A DNA stretch of 36,433 nt from Streptomyces benahoarensis (GTDB taxonomy: Bacteria; Actinomycetota; Actinomycetes; Streptomycetales; Streptomycetaceae): positions 1-36,433 of the forward strand of contig NZ_VKJP01000025.1 of the NCBI RefSeq assembly GCF_007280575.1, in the 5' to 3' direction. The first letter of the stretch is position 1. The number at the start of each line of letters is the position of its first letter. This document shows positions 8,015 through 16,866 of this stretch, one piece after another. Position numbers and translations under genes: made by a program. Under the pieces are notes generated by a model. That model was not told the origin of the DNA and searched no databases. It saw only the letters and a program-made list of their open reading frames with translations.

Positions 8015-8260
8015 TCACGCACTTCCGTCGGTGTGCACGTCTTCGGGATAACGACCTTCGTCGAGGTCGGCCATGAACCACTCCAGACGCCTTGCCGCGT
8101 TCGCAAGATCGTGTTGTGCCGCGGCCGTGATGACGAGCAGCTTCCGGGTCAGCGCCATCCGTACGCCCTCCGGGACTTGCAGTGTCCGCACCCTTGCGTG
8201 TGCGTCCTTGAGTTGGTCGGCGACGTAACCGTAGAGCTGGAGTTGGCCGTCGCGTTCCAT
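8015..8260 (-). CDS. Conserved 81-residue helical protein
   Basis: The product begins MERDGQLQLYGYVADQLKDAH and continues VRMALTRKLLVITAAAQHDLA and RLEWFMADLDEGRYPED. It looks mostly helical and soluble, with no signal peptide. I recall near-identical small proteins between leuD and hup genes in other Streptomyces, but know no function. ATG at 8258-8260 has no clear Shine-Dalgarno sequence. It is separated from leuD by a terminator, so it probably has its own promoter in the roughly 65 bp between. Confidence 0.8.
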   Translation of the reverse strand: MERDGQLQLYGYVADQLKDAHARVRTLQVPEGVRMALTRKLLVITAAAQHDLANAARRLEWFMADLDEGRYPEDVHTDGSA

Positions 8261-8325
8261 GCGCTAATTGTGCCATCTGCGGCGAGTTGTCGCTTCACGG
8301 GGCCTCAACAGGCGTCCGAACACGC

Positions 8326-8360
8326 CGATGCGCCCCCTGCCAACTGCACAGGGGGCGCAT
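8326..8360 (-). terminator. Terminator of the leuC-leuD operon
   Basis: GATGCGCCCCCTG and CAGGGGGCGCATC form a perfect 13-bp stem with a 9-base loop, 35 bases after the leuD stop codon. Confidence 0.85.
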
Positions 8361-8395
8361 CGTACGCAATATGTCTTTGAGCCAAAAGTCCGAGG

Positions 8396-8989
8396 TCAGG
8401 CCACCACGGTCCGCGGCTTGAACGCGGGCCTTTTTGCCTCGTACGCGGTGATGGCCGACTCCTCCCGGAGGGTGAGGCTGATGTCGTCCAGCCCCTCCAG
8501 CAGTCGCCACCGCGCATTCTCGTCCAGCTCGAAGTCGGCCTCCACACCTGGGGCGAGCACCTTGCGCGCGACCAGGTCGACGGTGACCTCGGCTGCCGGG
8601 TCCTCCTCGGCCAGCTGCTGCAGCCGCTCGACGGTCTCCTGCGGCAGGACCACCGTCAGCAGGCCGTTCTTGAGGGAGTTGCCGCGGAAGATGTCCGCGA
8701 ACCGCGAGGAGATCACGGCCTTGAAGCCGTAGTTCTGCAGCGCCCAGACGGCGTGCTCACGGGAGGAGCCGGTGCCGAAGTCGGGGCCCGCGACGAGCAC
8801 CGTGGCGCCCCGGTGCGCCTCCTGGTTGAGGACGAACTGCGGGTCCTTGCGCCACGCCTCGAAGAGCCCGTCCTCGAAGCCGTCGCGGGTGACCTTCTTC
8901 AGCCAGTGGGCCGGGATGATCTGGTCGGTGTCGACGTTGCTGCGGCGCAGCGGCACGGCCCGGCCGGTGTGGGTGGTGAAAGCTTCCAT
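8396..8989 (-). CDS. leuD: 3-isopropylmalate dehydratase small subunit
   Basis: LeuD with LeuC interconverts 2- and 3-isopropylmalate in leucine synthesis. The 197-residue protein has the swivel-domain signatures: [20 protein letters not shown] at the N-terminus, [20 protein letters not shown] with the substrate-binding GSSREHA, and [19 protein letters not shown]. The length is normal. ATG is preceded by GAGGAA, and the gene starts 6 bp after the leuC stop codon, so the two are one operon. Confidence 0.97.
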   Translation of the reverse strand: MEAFTTHTGRAVPLRRSNVDTDQIIPAHWLKKVTRDGFEDGLFEAWRKDPQFVLNQEAHRGATVLVAGPDFGTGSSREHAVWALQNYGFKAVISSRFADIFRGNSLKNGLLTVVLPQETVERLQQLAEEDPAAEVTVDLVARKVLAPGVEADFELDENARWRLLEGLDDISLTLREESAITAYEAKRPAFKPRTVVA

Positions 8990-8995
8990 GGTTCC

Positions 8996-10426
8996 TCAGA
9001 CTCCCGCGGGCGTACGAACGTCGGCGTCGGACAGGTCGGCGGGCGAGGCCAGATGCCCGAGCACCGCGGTGGCGGCGGCGACCTGCGGCGAGACCAGGTG
9101 GGTGCGGCCGCCCTTGCCCTGCCGCCCCTCGAAGTTGCGGTTGGAGGTGGAGGCGGAGCGCTCGCCCGGCGCCAGCTGGTCGGGGTTCATTCCCAGGCAC
9201 ATCGAGCAACCGGCGTGCCGCCATTCGGCCCCCGCCGCGGTGAAGACCTTGTCCAGCCCCTCCTCGACCGCCTGGAGGGCGACCCGCACCGAGCCCGGCA
9301 CGACGAGCATCCGCACGCCGTCGGCGACCGAACGCCCCTCCAGAACGGAGGCGGCGGCGCGCAGGTCCTCGATGCGGCCGTTGGTGCAGGAACCTACGAA
9401 GACGGTGTCCACACCGATCTCACGCAGCGGCTGACCCGCCGTCAACCCCATGTATTCCAGGGCCTTTTCGGCGGCCTGCCGCTCCGAGGCGTCCTCGTAC
9501 GAAGCGGGGTCGGGGACGCGGGCGGAGAGCGGCGCGCCCTGACCCGGGTTGGTGCCCCAGGTGACGAACGGGGCCAGCTCGGCGGCGTCGATGACGACCT
9601 CCGCGTCAAAGGCCGCGTCGTCGTCGGTGCGCAGCGTGCGCCAGTAGGCGACGGCGTCGTCCCAGTCGGTGCCCTCGGGGGCGTGGGCCCGCCCGCGCAG
9701 ATAGGCGAAGGTGGTGTCGTCCGGGGCGATCATCCCGGCCCGGGCGCCCGCCTCGATCGACATGTTGCAGACGGTCATCCGGGCTTCCATCGACAGCTTC
9801 TCGATGGCGGGGCCGCGGTACTCCAGGACGTAGCCCTGGCCGCCGCCGGTGCCGATCTTGGCGATGATCGCCAGGATCAGATCCTTGGCGGTGACGCCGT
9901 CGGGCAGCTCGCCCTCGACGGTGATCGCCATGGTCTTGAAGGGGGCCAGCGGCAGCGTCTGGGTGGCGAGGACGTGCTCGACCTGGCTGGTGCCGATGCC
10001 GAACGCCAGGGCGCCGAACGCACCGTGCGTGGAGGTGTGACTGTCACCGCAGACCACGGTGGTGCCCGGCTGGGTCAGTCCCAACTGCGGTCCCACCACG
10101 TGAACAACGCCCTGTTCGACATCGCCCAGCGGGTGCAGCCGCACGCCGAACTCCGCGCAGTTCTTGCGCAGCGTCTCCAGCTGGGTGCGCGAGACCGGGT
10201 CGGCGATCGGCTTGTCGATGTCGAGGGTCGGGGTGTTGTGGTCCTCGGTGGCGATGGTCAGGTCCGTACGGCGCACCTGCCGTCCGGCCTTGCGGAGGCC
10301 GTCGAACGCCTGCGGGCTGGTGACCTCGTGCAGCAGGTGGAGATCGATGAAGAGGAGGTCGGGCTCGCCTTCCGCGCGCCGGACGACGTGGTCGTCCCAG
10401 ACCTTCTCCGCGAGTGTCCGTCCCAT
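8996..10426 (-). CDS. leuC: 3-isopropylmalate dehydratase large subunit
   Basis: This 476-residue aconitase-superfamily subunit carries the 4Fe-4S cluster that abstracts the substrate hydroxyl. The three cluster cysteines are visible: Cys347 in [11 protein letters not shown], and Cys407 and Cys410 in [28 protein letters not shown] and [20 protein letters not shown] are family signatures. ATG at 10424-10426, preceded by CCGGAGGGAAAGCG, gives the canonical N-terminus [15 protein letters not shown]; an upstream ATG at 10475 is unlikely. It is divergent from ndgR across a palindromic operator, and NdgR is known to activate leuCD in Streptomyces. Confidence 0.97.
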   Translation of the reverse strand: MGRTLAEKVWDDHVVRRAEGEPDLLFIDLHLLHEVTSPQAFDGLRKAGRQVRRTDLTIATEDHNTPTLDIDKPIADPVSRTQLETLRKNCAEFGVRLHPLGDVEQGVVHVVGPQLGLTQPGTTVVCGDSHTSTHGAFGALAFGIGTSQVEHVLATQTLPLAPFKTMAITVEGELPDGVTAKDLILAIIAKIGTGGGQGYVLEYRGPAIEKLSMEARMTVCNMSIEAGARAGMIAPDDTTFAYLRGRAHAPEGTDWDDAVAYWRTLRTDDDAAFDAEVVIDAAELAPFVTWGTNPGQGAPLSARVPDPASYEDASERQAAEKALEYMGLTAGQPLREIGVDTVFVGSCTNGRIEDLRAAASVLEGRSVADGVRMLVVPGSVRVALQAVEEGLDKVFTAAGAEWRHAGCSMCLGMNPDQLAPGERSASTSNRNFEGRQGKGGRTHLVSPQVAAATAVLGHLASPADLSDADVRTPAGV

Positions 10427-10563
10427 CGCTTTCCCTCCGGCCGGCCGCATCGCCGGCCCAACTCGTACTGTGCGCACGGTCCCCGCACCCCCGTGCCGGG
10501 CCCCGCACCGGGCCCTGGTCGAGGGCCATGGCTACAGAGTGACGACTTCCACGGAAAATTGAA

Positions 10564-10590
10564 CTTGCGTTTCACACTGTGAGACGCAAG
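10564..10590. promoter_or_regulatory. 27-bp palindrome, probable NdgR operator
   Basis: The half sites CTTGCGTnTCACA and TGTGAnACGCAAG are inverted around base 10577. Only the centre and one symmetric pair break the dyad. It ends 9 bp before the ndgR ATG and lies about 140 bp upstream of leuC. The position fits a single site governing both divergent genes. Confidence 0.8.
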
Positions 10591-10599
10591 TATCGTTGC

Positions 10600-11316
10600 A
10601 TGGACAACTCTAGCGGCGTCGGCGTTCTCGACAAGGCGGCTCTCGTATTGAGCGCTCTGGAGTCCGGTCCGGCCACCCTCGCCGGGCTGGTCGCGGTGAC
10701 CGGGCTCGCACGACCCACGGCCCATCGGCTGGCCGTGGCCCTGGAACACCACCGGATGGTGGCGAGGGACATGCAGGGCCGGTTCATCCTCGGCCCCCGG
10801 CTGTCCGAACTGGCCGCCGCGGCCGGTGAGGACCGCCTGCTGGCGACGGCCGGGCCGGTGCTCACACATCTGCGCGATGTGACGGGCGAGAGCGCCCAGC
10901 TCTACCGTCGCCAGGGCGACATGCGGATCTGTGTGGCGGCGGCGGAACGGCTGTCCGGACTGCGGGACACCGTCCCGGTCGGCTCCACGCTCCCGATGAA
11001 GGCCGGTTCCGCGGCGCAGATCCTCATGGCCTGGGAGGAGCCCGAGCGGCTCCACCGTGGACTCCAGGGCGCCCGCTTCACCGCCACCGCGCTCTCCGGC
11101 GTACGCCGCCGCGGCTGGGCCCAGTCGATCGGCGAGCGGGAGCCGGGCGTGGCCTCCGTCTCGGCGCCGGTCCGCGGCCCCTCGAACCGCGTGGTGGCCG
11201 CCGTCTCCGTCTCCGGCCCGATCGAGCGGCTGACCCGCCACCCGGGCCGGATGCACGCCCAGGCCGTCATCGACGCCGCCGCCCGCCTCTCCGAGGGCCT
11301 GCGCCGCACCGGCTGA
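10600..11316 (+). CDS. ndgR: IclR-family regulator NdgR
   Basis: The 238-residue protein begins MDNSSGVGVLDKAALVLSAL. It has an N-terminal winged helix (GPATLAGLVAVTGLARPTAH, about residues 23-42) and the IclR effector-binding domain (GDMRICVAAAERLSGLRD, VPVGSTLPMKAGSAAQILMA). The sequence is very close to what I recall of NdgR, the regulator of nitrogen-dependent growth and of leucine, methionine and other amino-acid genes in Streptomyces. ATG at 10600 is used; the frame extends 7 codons upstream into the operator, so the longer start is unlikely. No strong ribosome binding site is seen, so the mRNA may have a very short or absent leader. Confidence 0.95.
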   Translation: MDNSSGVGVLDKAALVLSALESGPATLAGLVAVTGLARPTAHRLAVALEHHRMVARDMQGRFILGPRLSELAAAAGEDRLLATAGPVLTHLRDVTGESAQLYRRQGDMRICVAAAERLSGLRDTVPVGSTLPMKAGSAAQILMAWEEPERLHRGLQGARFTATALSGVRRRGWAQSIGEREPGVASVSAPVRGPSNRVVAAVSVSGPIERLTRHPGRMHAQAVIDAAARLSEGLRRTG

Positions 11317-11336
11317 GAGGCCCCCCACTCCCCTAC

Positions 11337-11388
11337 GGGCCGTGGCCCGGGGTACCGTCCTTCATGGGGGCTCCCCGGGCCACGGCCC
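11337..11388. terminator. Bidirectional terminator after ndgR
   Basis: GGGCCGTGGCCCGGGG and CCCCGGGCCACGGCCC form a perfect 16-bp stem with a 20-base loop. It lies between convergent ndgR and the DUF4188 gene. Confidence 0.8.
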
Positions 11389-11411
11389 GCCTGCTGCACG
11401 CGACGGGGCGG

Positions 11412-11891
11412 TCAGACGCCCAGCCGCTCCGGGGCCTGCACCCTGTCGCGCAGCGACCGCACCCCGTACGCCGCACCGAGGCCGCGCGCCGGCATGTCCC
11501 CGTAGATCGTCTCGTAGCTCCCCGCCGGGACCACATACGTCTCATGCCAGATGCCGACATGCCCCGCACCCTGGCGCGCACGGCGGTTGAACGTGGCCCA
11601 CGCCGGGCGGTGCTCCCGGTCCGGCGCCACCGCGTACGCCAGCAGCTTCTCCTTGGACTCCCAGTACTGCACGACCTCGAACGTGCGGGGCGGCCCGCCC
11701 ACCAGCCGGTGGTGGAGCAGTCCGGCCGTACGGTCGCGGCCCAGCTCCTTCAGCATCCTCGGCATCGCGAGGAACACCGGCAGCCAGCGGTGGACCGCCC
11801 AGAGGTGGTGAATCCGCATGCCGATGAGAAAGATCACGACATCCCCGTCGGCATCCGCCGTGACCCGGCCGGGATGCATGTCACCGCTCAC
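11412..11891 (-). CDS. DUF4188 family protein (putative monooxygenase-like)
   Basis: The 159-residue protein begins with GTG at 11889-11891, after GAGGGGGCGAC; an in-frame ATG at 11879 is an alternative. Core segments DVVIFLIGMRIHHLWAVHRW, RMLKELGRD and FEVVQYWESKEKLLAYA fit the DUF4188 family, small proteins of the dimeric alpha-beta barrel type sometimes labelled monooxygenase. The catalytic role is unproven. A divergent MerR gene shares the 72-bp intergenic region, which holds two dyads, so this protein is the likely regulatory target. Expression probably responds to whatever small molecule MerR senses. Confidence 0.82.
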   Translation of the reverse strand: MSGDMHPGRVTADADGDVVIFLIGMRIHHLWAVHRWLPVFLAMPRMLKELGRDRTAGLLHHRLVGGPPRTFEVVQYWESKEKLLAYAVAPDREHRPAWATFNRRARQGAGHVGIWHETYVVPAGSYETIYGDMPARGLGAAYGVRSLRDRVQAPERLGV

Positions 11892-11903
11892 GTCGCCCCC
11901 TCG

Positions 11904-11948
11904 TTGGATAGCACCACTGCCCAATGATTGGATAGTGGCGCTACCCAA
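11904..11948. promoter_or_regulatory. Two tandem 21-bp dyads, probable MerR operators
   Basis: Two 21-bp elements, TTGGATAG-CACCA-CTGCCCAA (11904-11924) and TTGGATAG-TGGCG-CTACCCAA (11928-11948), are direct repeats of each other and each is an inverted repeat with TTGG/CCAA ends. Their starts are 24 bp apart. The second ends just before the AGGAG of the MerR gene. Confidence 0.75.
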
Positions 11949-11963
11949 GAAGGAGCACAAGGG

Positions 11964-12605
11964 ATGCGTCTCTCCGAACTGAGCGAGCACAGCGGGGTTT
12001 CCACCGCCACGATCAAGTACTACCTGCGCGAACAGCTCCTGTCGCAGGGCCGGCGGATCACCGCGACGCGCTCCGAGTACGACGCGTCCCATCTGCGGCG
12101 CCTGCGCCTGATCCGCGCGCTGATCCAGGTGGGCAAGGTGCCGGTGGCAACGGTCCGCGAGGTACTGGCGGCGGTCGACGACGAGAGCCTGGGCCGCACC
12201 ACCCGGCTCGGCGCCGCCCTGTGGGCGCTACCCCGCGCCGAGGAGGCCGATCCGCAGGCCCCGGCGACGCGCGAGGCCCAGGCGCTGGTGGAGGACCTGC
12301 TGACGGAGCTGGGCTGGGACTTCGCCCGCGCCAACGGCGCCCTCTCCCCCGCCTACCGCTCCCTGGTGACTCCTCTGACCCGTCTGCTGGAGCTGGGCCA
12401 CCCCGTGACCGTGACCGAACTCACGCCGTACGCACGGCAGATGGCGTCCGTGGCCGGTCATGACTTCGACGTCCTGGAGACACTGCCGGACGACGCGGAG
12501 CGGGCGGAGACCGCCGTGGCCGCCGCGATCCTCCGGGAGCCGGTGCTGCTCGCTCTGCGCCGGGTGGCCCAGGAGGAGGAGTCGGCCCGGCGCTACGGGC
12601 CGTGA
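11964..12605 (+). CDS. MerR-family transcriptional regulator
   Basis: The 213-residue protein has an N-terminal MerR helix-turn-helix and wing: MRLSELSEHSGVSTATIKYY (residues 1-20), LREQLLSQGRRITATRSEYD, HLRRLRLIRALIQVGKVPVA. It is followed by a helical C-terminal region of about 130 residues, longer than in metal-sensing MerR proteins and without a Cys cluster, so an organic ligand is more likely. ATG at 11964 follows AGGAG by 8 bases; the upstream in-frame start at 11928 would lie inside the operator. The gene is divergent from the DUF4188 gene and probably autoregulated through the tandem dyads. Confidence 0.88.
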   Translation: MRLSELSEHSGVSTATIKYYLREQLLSQGRRITATRSEYDASHLRRLRLIRALIQVGKVPVATVREVLAAVDDESLGRTTRLGAALWALPRAEEADPQAPATREAQALVEDLLTELGWDFARANGALSPAYRSLVTPLTRLLELGHPVTVTELTPYARQMASVAGHDFDVLETLPDDAERAETAVAAAILREPVLLALRRVAQEEESARRYGP

Positions 12606-12607
12606 GA

Positions 12608-12642
12608 CGGGAGGCCGTGCGCGAAGGCCGCACGGATTCCGT
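12608..12642 (+). terminator. Probable terminator of the MerR gene
   Basis: CCGTGCG and CGCACGG pair around a 7-base loop, with an outer GACGG/CCGTC pairing, immediately after the MerR stop codon. Confidence 0.5.
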
Positions 12643-12661
12643 CCCGAATTCCGCATACGAC

Positions 12662-12691
12662 AAAGGCCCCTGCCGAAGCAGGGACCTTTTT
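12662..12691 (-). terminator. Terminator of the tRNA operon
   Basis: On the minus strand GGTCCCTGC and GCAGGGGCC pair around a TTCG loop with a single mismatch, followed by TTTG. It begins 10 bases after the last tRNA. Confidence 0.8.
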
Positions 12692-12700
12692 CTCTTCGCG

Positions 12701-12773
12701 TACCCCCGACCGGATTCGAACCGGCGCTACCGCCTTGAGAGGGCGGCGTGCTAGGCCGCTACACAACGGGGGC
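12701..12773 (-). tRNA. tRNA-Glu (CTC)
   Basis: The 73-nt cloverleaf has acceptor GCCCCCG, anticodon stem CCGCC/GGCGG and loop CTCTCAA with anticodon CTC. The T arm is CCGGTTCGAATCCGG. CCA is not encoded. It is identical to the copies at 12905 and 13041 and is last in the transcription order. Confidence 0.96.
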
Positions 12774-12816
12774 CTGCTTTTTTGCAGTTGAGTTCGCATG
12801 ACGCGAATTCTCTGCG

Positions 12817-12888
12817 CTGGGCTACCAGGACTCGAACCTAGACTAAATGAACCAGAATCACTCGTGCTGCCAATTACACCATAGCCCA
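12817..12888 (-). tRNA. tRNA-Gln (CTG)
   Basis: The 72-nt cloverleaf has acceptor TGGGCTA/TAGCCCA. The anticodon stem AGTGA/TCATT encloses loop TTCTGGT, giving anticodon CTG. CCA is not encoded. The anticodon stem differs from the second tRNA-Gln copy at 13165. Confidence 0.95.
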
Positions 12889-12904
12889 TGGTGGTTTAGA
12901 CCAG

Positions 12905-12977
12905 TACCCCCGACCGGATTCGAACCGGCGCTACCGCCTTGAGAGGGCGGCGTGCTAGGCCGCTACACAACGGGGGC
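12905..12977 (-). tRNA. tRNA-Glu (CTC)
   Basis: A second identical 73-nt tRNA-Glu copy with anticodon CTC and no encoded CCA. Confidence 0.96.
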
Positions 12978-13040
12978 CCTAGCGATCCTCACATCGACAC
13001 ATCCGGGAGCGACCCGAAGATGACGGAAAGAAAGGATCTG

Positions 13041-13113
13041 TACCCCCGACCGGATTCGAACCGGCGCTACCGCCTTGAGAGGGCGGCGTGCTAGGCCGCT
13101 ACACAACGGGGGC
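13041..13113 (-). tRNA. tRNA-Glu (CTC)
   Basis: A third identical 73-nt tRNA-Glu copy with anticodon CTC and no encoded CCA. Confidence 0.96.
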
Positions 13114-13164
13114 CTGATACTGCACTCAAGAGACCATGGCTTTCTCGAAGAGAAAGATCTCTTG

Positions 13165-13236
13165 CTGGGCTACCAGGACTCGAACCTAGACTAACGGAAC
13201 CAGAAACCGTCGTGCTGCCAATTACACCATAGCCCA
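13165..13236 (-). tRNA. tRNA-Gln (CTG)
   Basis: The 72-nt tRNA has acceptor TGGGCTA/TAGCCCA and anticodon CTG. The anticodon stem ACGGT/TCCGT leaves a T-T mismatch next to the loop. It is the first tRNA of the array, so the operon promoter lies upstream, at coordinates above 13236. Confidence 0.95.
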
Positions 13237-13639
13237 CCAAAACGCAACCCCCAGTGGGGATTTTGTTCGGCTTGCGCTTTCCGGCCGGACCTCTCGGCCC
13301 TCCCGGGCGGCGCAGAAAGAACATTACCCGAAGGTGCACGGGGCTCCAAAACCGATAGGGCGCGGAGCAGGGCGGGAACGCCGTAAGGCCCGGTGAGGCG
13401 GAGGACGACGGACGGTCCGGAACGGCGGCACCGGGCCGGGGCGCCGCTCCGGCAGCGCTGATCGGCTCCCCGGCGTACGCGGGCGCCCCTGCGGCCATGA
13501 GGGCGGCGGCGGGGCCACCTCCCTGCCCCTGTCAAGGTTCCCGGCGGGGCGAGCGACGGATCCGGCCGTACGCGGCCCTCGCGGCGCCTCTGGGCGCGCT
13601 CCTGGGCCCTCACGCCGTCGCCCGCCCCGCATACGCCAA
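13237..13639. other. Intergenic region with the tRNA operon promoter
   Basis: No gene is supported here. Reading frames in several phases give Arg/Pro/Gly-rich products without family resemblance. The region should hold the minus-strand tRNA promoter. A small CCCCAGTGGGG hairpin lies just before the first tRNA and might guide processing. Confidence 0.5.
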
Positions 13640-13670
13640 GGGCCCGGAAGCCATCTCGACTTCCGGGCCC
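13640..13670 (-). terminator. Terminator of gltX
   Basis: GGGCCCGGAAG and CTTCCGGGCCC form a perfect 11-bp stem with a 9-base loop, 17 bases after the gltX stop codon. Confidence 0.82.
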
Positions 13671-13687
13671 CCAGGGCTCGTACGAGG

Positions 13688-15158
13688 TCAGGCTGCGAGC
13701 TTGGCCAGGGCCGCGTCGATGCGGGACAGGGTCCGCTCCTTGCCCAGGATTTCCAGGGACTCGAAGAGGGGCAGGCCGACGGTGCGGCCGGTGACCGCGA
13801 CGCGGACGGGGGCCTGGGCCTTGCCGAGCTTGAGGCCGTGCTCCTCACCAGCGGCGAGGACAGCGTTCTTCAGCGACTCGGGGCTGCTCCAGTCGGCGTC
13901 CAGCAGCTTGGCGCGGGCGGTGGTGAGCAGCGCCACCGGCTCGCCCTTCATCGCCTTCGTCCAGGACACCTCGTCCTCGACCGGCTCCTTGCGGAACAGG
14001 AAGTCGACGTTGGCGGTGATGTCCGAGAGGACCGTCAGCCGGGTCTGGGCGTGCGGGGCGATGGCCTCCCACGCCGCTTGGTCGAAGTCCTCGGGCCCCC
14101 AGTTGGCGTGCGGGGCCGTCAGCCAGGGCTCACAGGCGGCGATGAAGGACGGGAGGTCCAGCTGCCGGATGTGGTCGGCGTTGATCGCCTCGGCCTTCTT
14201 GAGGTCGAAGCGGGCCGGGTTGGCGTTGACGTCCGCGATGTCGAACTTCTCGACCAGTTCGGCGACGGAGAAGAGGTCACGGTCGGCGGAGAACGACCAG
14301 CCGAGCAGCGCGAGGTAGTTGAGCAGGCCCTCGGGGAGGAAGCCGCGCTCGCGGTAGAGGTTGAGGGACGCCTGCGGGTCGCGCTTGGAGAGCTTCTTGT
14401 TGCCCTCGCCCATGACGTACGGCAGGTGGCCGAAGGCCGGGATCCCCTTGGCGTAGCCCAGCTCGATGAGCGCCTTGTAGAGGGCGACCTGGCGGGGGGT
14501 GGAGGAGAGCAGGTCCTCGCCGCGCAGGACGTGGGTGATGTCCATCAGCGCGTCGTCGACGGGGTTGACGAGCGTGTAGAGGGGCGCGCCGTTGGCCCGG
14601 ACGATGCCGTAGTCCGGAACGTTGTCCGGAGTGAAGGTCAGCTCGCCGCGGACCAGGTCGGTGAAGGTGATCGGCTCGTCGGGCATCCGGAAGCGGATGA
14701 TCGAGGAGCGGCCCTCGGCCTCGTAGGCGGCTTTCTGCTCGTCGCTCAGGGAGCGGCAGGTGCCGTCGTAGCCGGAGGGCTTGCCGGCCTTGCGGGCGGC
14801 CTCGCGGCGGGCGTCCAGCTCCTCGGTGGTGCAGTAGCAGGGGTAGGCGTAGCCGCCGGCGAGCAGCTTGTCGGCGACCTCCTTGTAGAGGTCCATGCGC
14901 TGCGACTGGCGGTAGGGCGCGTGCGGGCCGCCGACCTCGGGGCCTTCGTCCCAGTCGAAGCCCAGCCACCGCATGGAGTCCAGCAGCTGGTTGTAGGACT
15001 CCTCGGAGTCGCGGGCCGCGTCGGTGTCCTCGATGCGGAAGACCAGGGTGCCCTGGTGGTGGCGCGCGAACGCCCAGTTGAACAGGGCGGTGCGGACCAG
15101 TCCCACATGGGGGTTGCCGGTCGGTGAGGGACAGAAACGGACGCGGACGGGGGTCGCG

Positions 15159-15166
<8 letters not shown>
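13688..15166 (-). CDS. gltX: Glutamyl-tRNA synthetase
   Basis: This class I synthetase charges tRNA-Glu. In bacteria lacking GlnRS it also mischarges tRNA-Gln for GatCAB, which is expected in Streptomyces. The 492-residue protein has the HIGH-type motif PSPTGNPHVG at residues 13-22, RIEDTDAARDSEES, and the KMSKS-type motif KLSKR at 258-262. The C-terminal helical anticodon-binding region follows. The start is GTG at 15164-15166 with AAGGTGA inside the upstream FAH gene; the two genes overlap by 8 bp. Its cognate and non-cognate substrates, tRNA-Glu and tRNA-Gln, are encoded just downstream. Confidence 0.97.
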
Positions 15167-15920
<754 letters not shown>

Positions 15921-16001
15921 GGGTGCCGCTGCCCCTCATTGATCACTGGCCGGAGTGGACACTCCAGGCTAACGCGGGGGCGCGGCTCGCCCGCTGCGGA
16001 A

Positions 16002-16190
16002 TTACACCGCGGTGTCCTGGCCGGGGGCGTCCATCAGGACGGTACGGCGCGGGTTGGCGGTCTGCGTGGGCAGCTCGGCGACGTGCTCCGGGGCCGGGGT
16101 GGCGGCGGTCAGCTCGTCGGCGTCCTTGAGGTGCGCCAGCGTGGTGCGCCGCGGGTTGGCTATGTTGCGGAACATCATCGTGGTCTTCAC
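16002..16190 (-). CDS. Small peptide with duplicated ANPRRT motif
   Basis: The 62-residue product starts at GTG 16188-16190, with GAGG 9 bases before, and runs (M)KTTMMFRNIANPRRTTLAHL ... to the C-terminus GQDTAV. The hexapeptide ANPRRT occurs twice, followed by TLAHL and VLMDA, about 35 residues apart. There are no Cys residues, no signal peptide and no membrane segment. The middle is Ala/Pro/Thr-rich. It is not a family I can name. A peptide precursor with repeated cores or a protein with two binding motifs are both possible. It lies between the FAH gene and the conservon, with no processing enzyme adjacent. Its strong internal duplication argues that it is real. Confidence 0.6.
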   Translation of the reverse strand: MKTTMMFRNIANPRRTTLAHLKDADELTAATPAPEHVAELPTQTANPRRTVLMDAPGQDTAV

Positions 16191-16866
16191 TGCTTCACGC
16201 CTCGCGTAGATCGGGATGCATCGGAAGGGACGGCCGGCCCGGTGGGGCGGTGCGGACCGGGCCCGCCGCATCCGTGGCGCCGCGGGAGCGCGGAATCACG
16301 ACAACGGGCGAGGTCGCGCGGGGTGTCCTTGTCGCGCCGGCTGCCTTTGTAAAGCATCAGACTAAGCGGGCCATTCCCTGCGATGCGGGGGGAAAGTCAC
16401 CGACCCCCCTGTGAGTTTCCTCACTGAGTACGTGACAAATGCCGCAATTCCCACGATCAGCATCAAGGGATGAACAGGACATCGATCACCAGAAGGCTCC
16501 ATTTCGCCTCCGATCACCGCACCTGGGACAACAGAGCGACCGAAGCGGTTAGAGGTCAAAAGTCCGTTATCGACCATGGATCCCTCTACGTGTCGTGACA
16601 CGATCCGCACCGTGTGTCACCCATGTCGCACCGCACGGTTCCGCTCTTGTTGGAGATCCGGCACTGTGCTGGAATTCCACGGACCGCCGCATGTATCAAC
16701 CGGCGCGCAGGGCGCGATGTGGCGCAGCGCGGTGGAGTTGCTCTCTCGGCCAGAGGGGGAAGCCCGCCGGTCATTCACGGCCGCACGGGGGCTTGCGGTC
16801 CCCCACGACTCGACACCGTCCCGCCGCTCACGCGGGGGGACGCCTGGTCCAGAGGTTGCGACGCTA
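16191..16866. other. Long leader and promoter region before cvnA1
   Basis: No convincing gene is seen in these 676 bases. The cvnA1 frame stays open from 16576, but its product before residue V at 16867 looks noncoding. The region must hold the minus-strand promoter of the ANPRRT peptide and the plus-strand conservon promoter. Visible elements are GTGAG-TTTC-CTCAC at 16411-16424 and the GTGTC/GACAC palindrome at 16589-16602. Confidence 0.5.
16589..16602. promoter_or_regulatory. GTGTC/GACAC palindrome upstream of cvnA1
   Basis: CGTGTCGTGACACG is an inverted repeat broken only at the two central bases. A further GTGTGTCAC follows at 16612-16620. Related elements precede cvnA2. It is a candidate operator shared by both conservons; the binding protein is unknown. 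Confidence 0.5.

Noticed and set aside
10427-10563. Possible leucine attenuator in the leuC leader
   Set aside because: A reading frame exists in the leader, but it holds only one Leu codon near its start and no run of them. The GC-rich hairpins seen are not arranged as clear terminator/antiterminator alternatives.
12701-13236. Integration site or integrated element at the tRNA cluster
   Set aside because: All five tRNAs are intact and no integrase gene or duplicated tRNA 3' end was seen nearby; the repeats are complete tRNA copies.
16362-16610. 82-codon minus-strand frame upstream of cvnA1 with a short hydrophobic stretch
   Set aside because: No ribosome binding site, no codon bias, and it runs through the promoter region with a GTGTC palindrome at its start.
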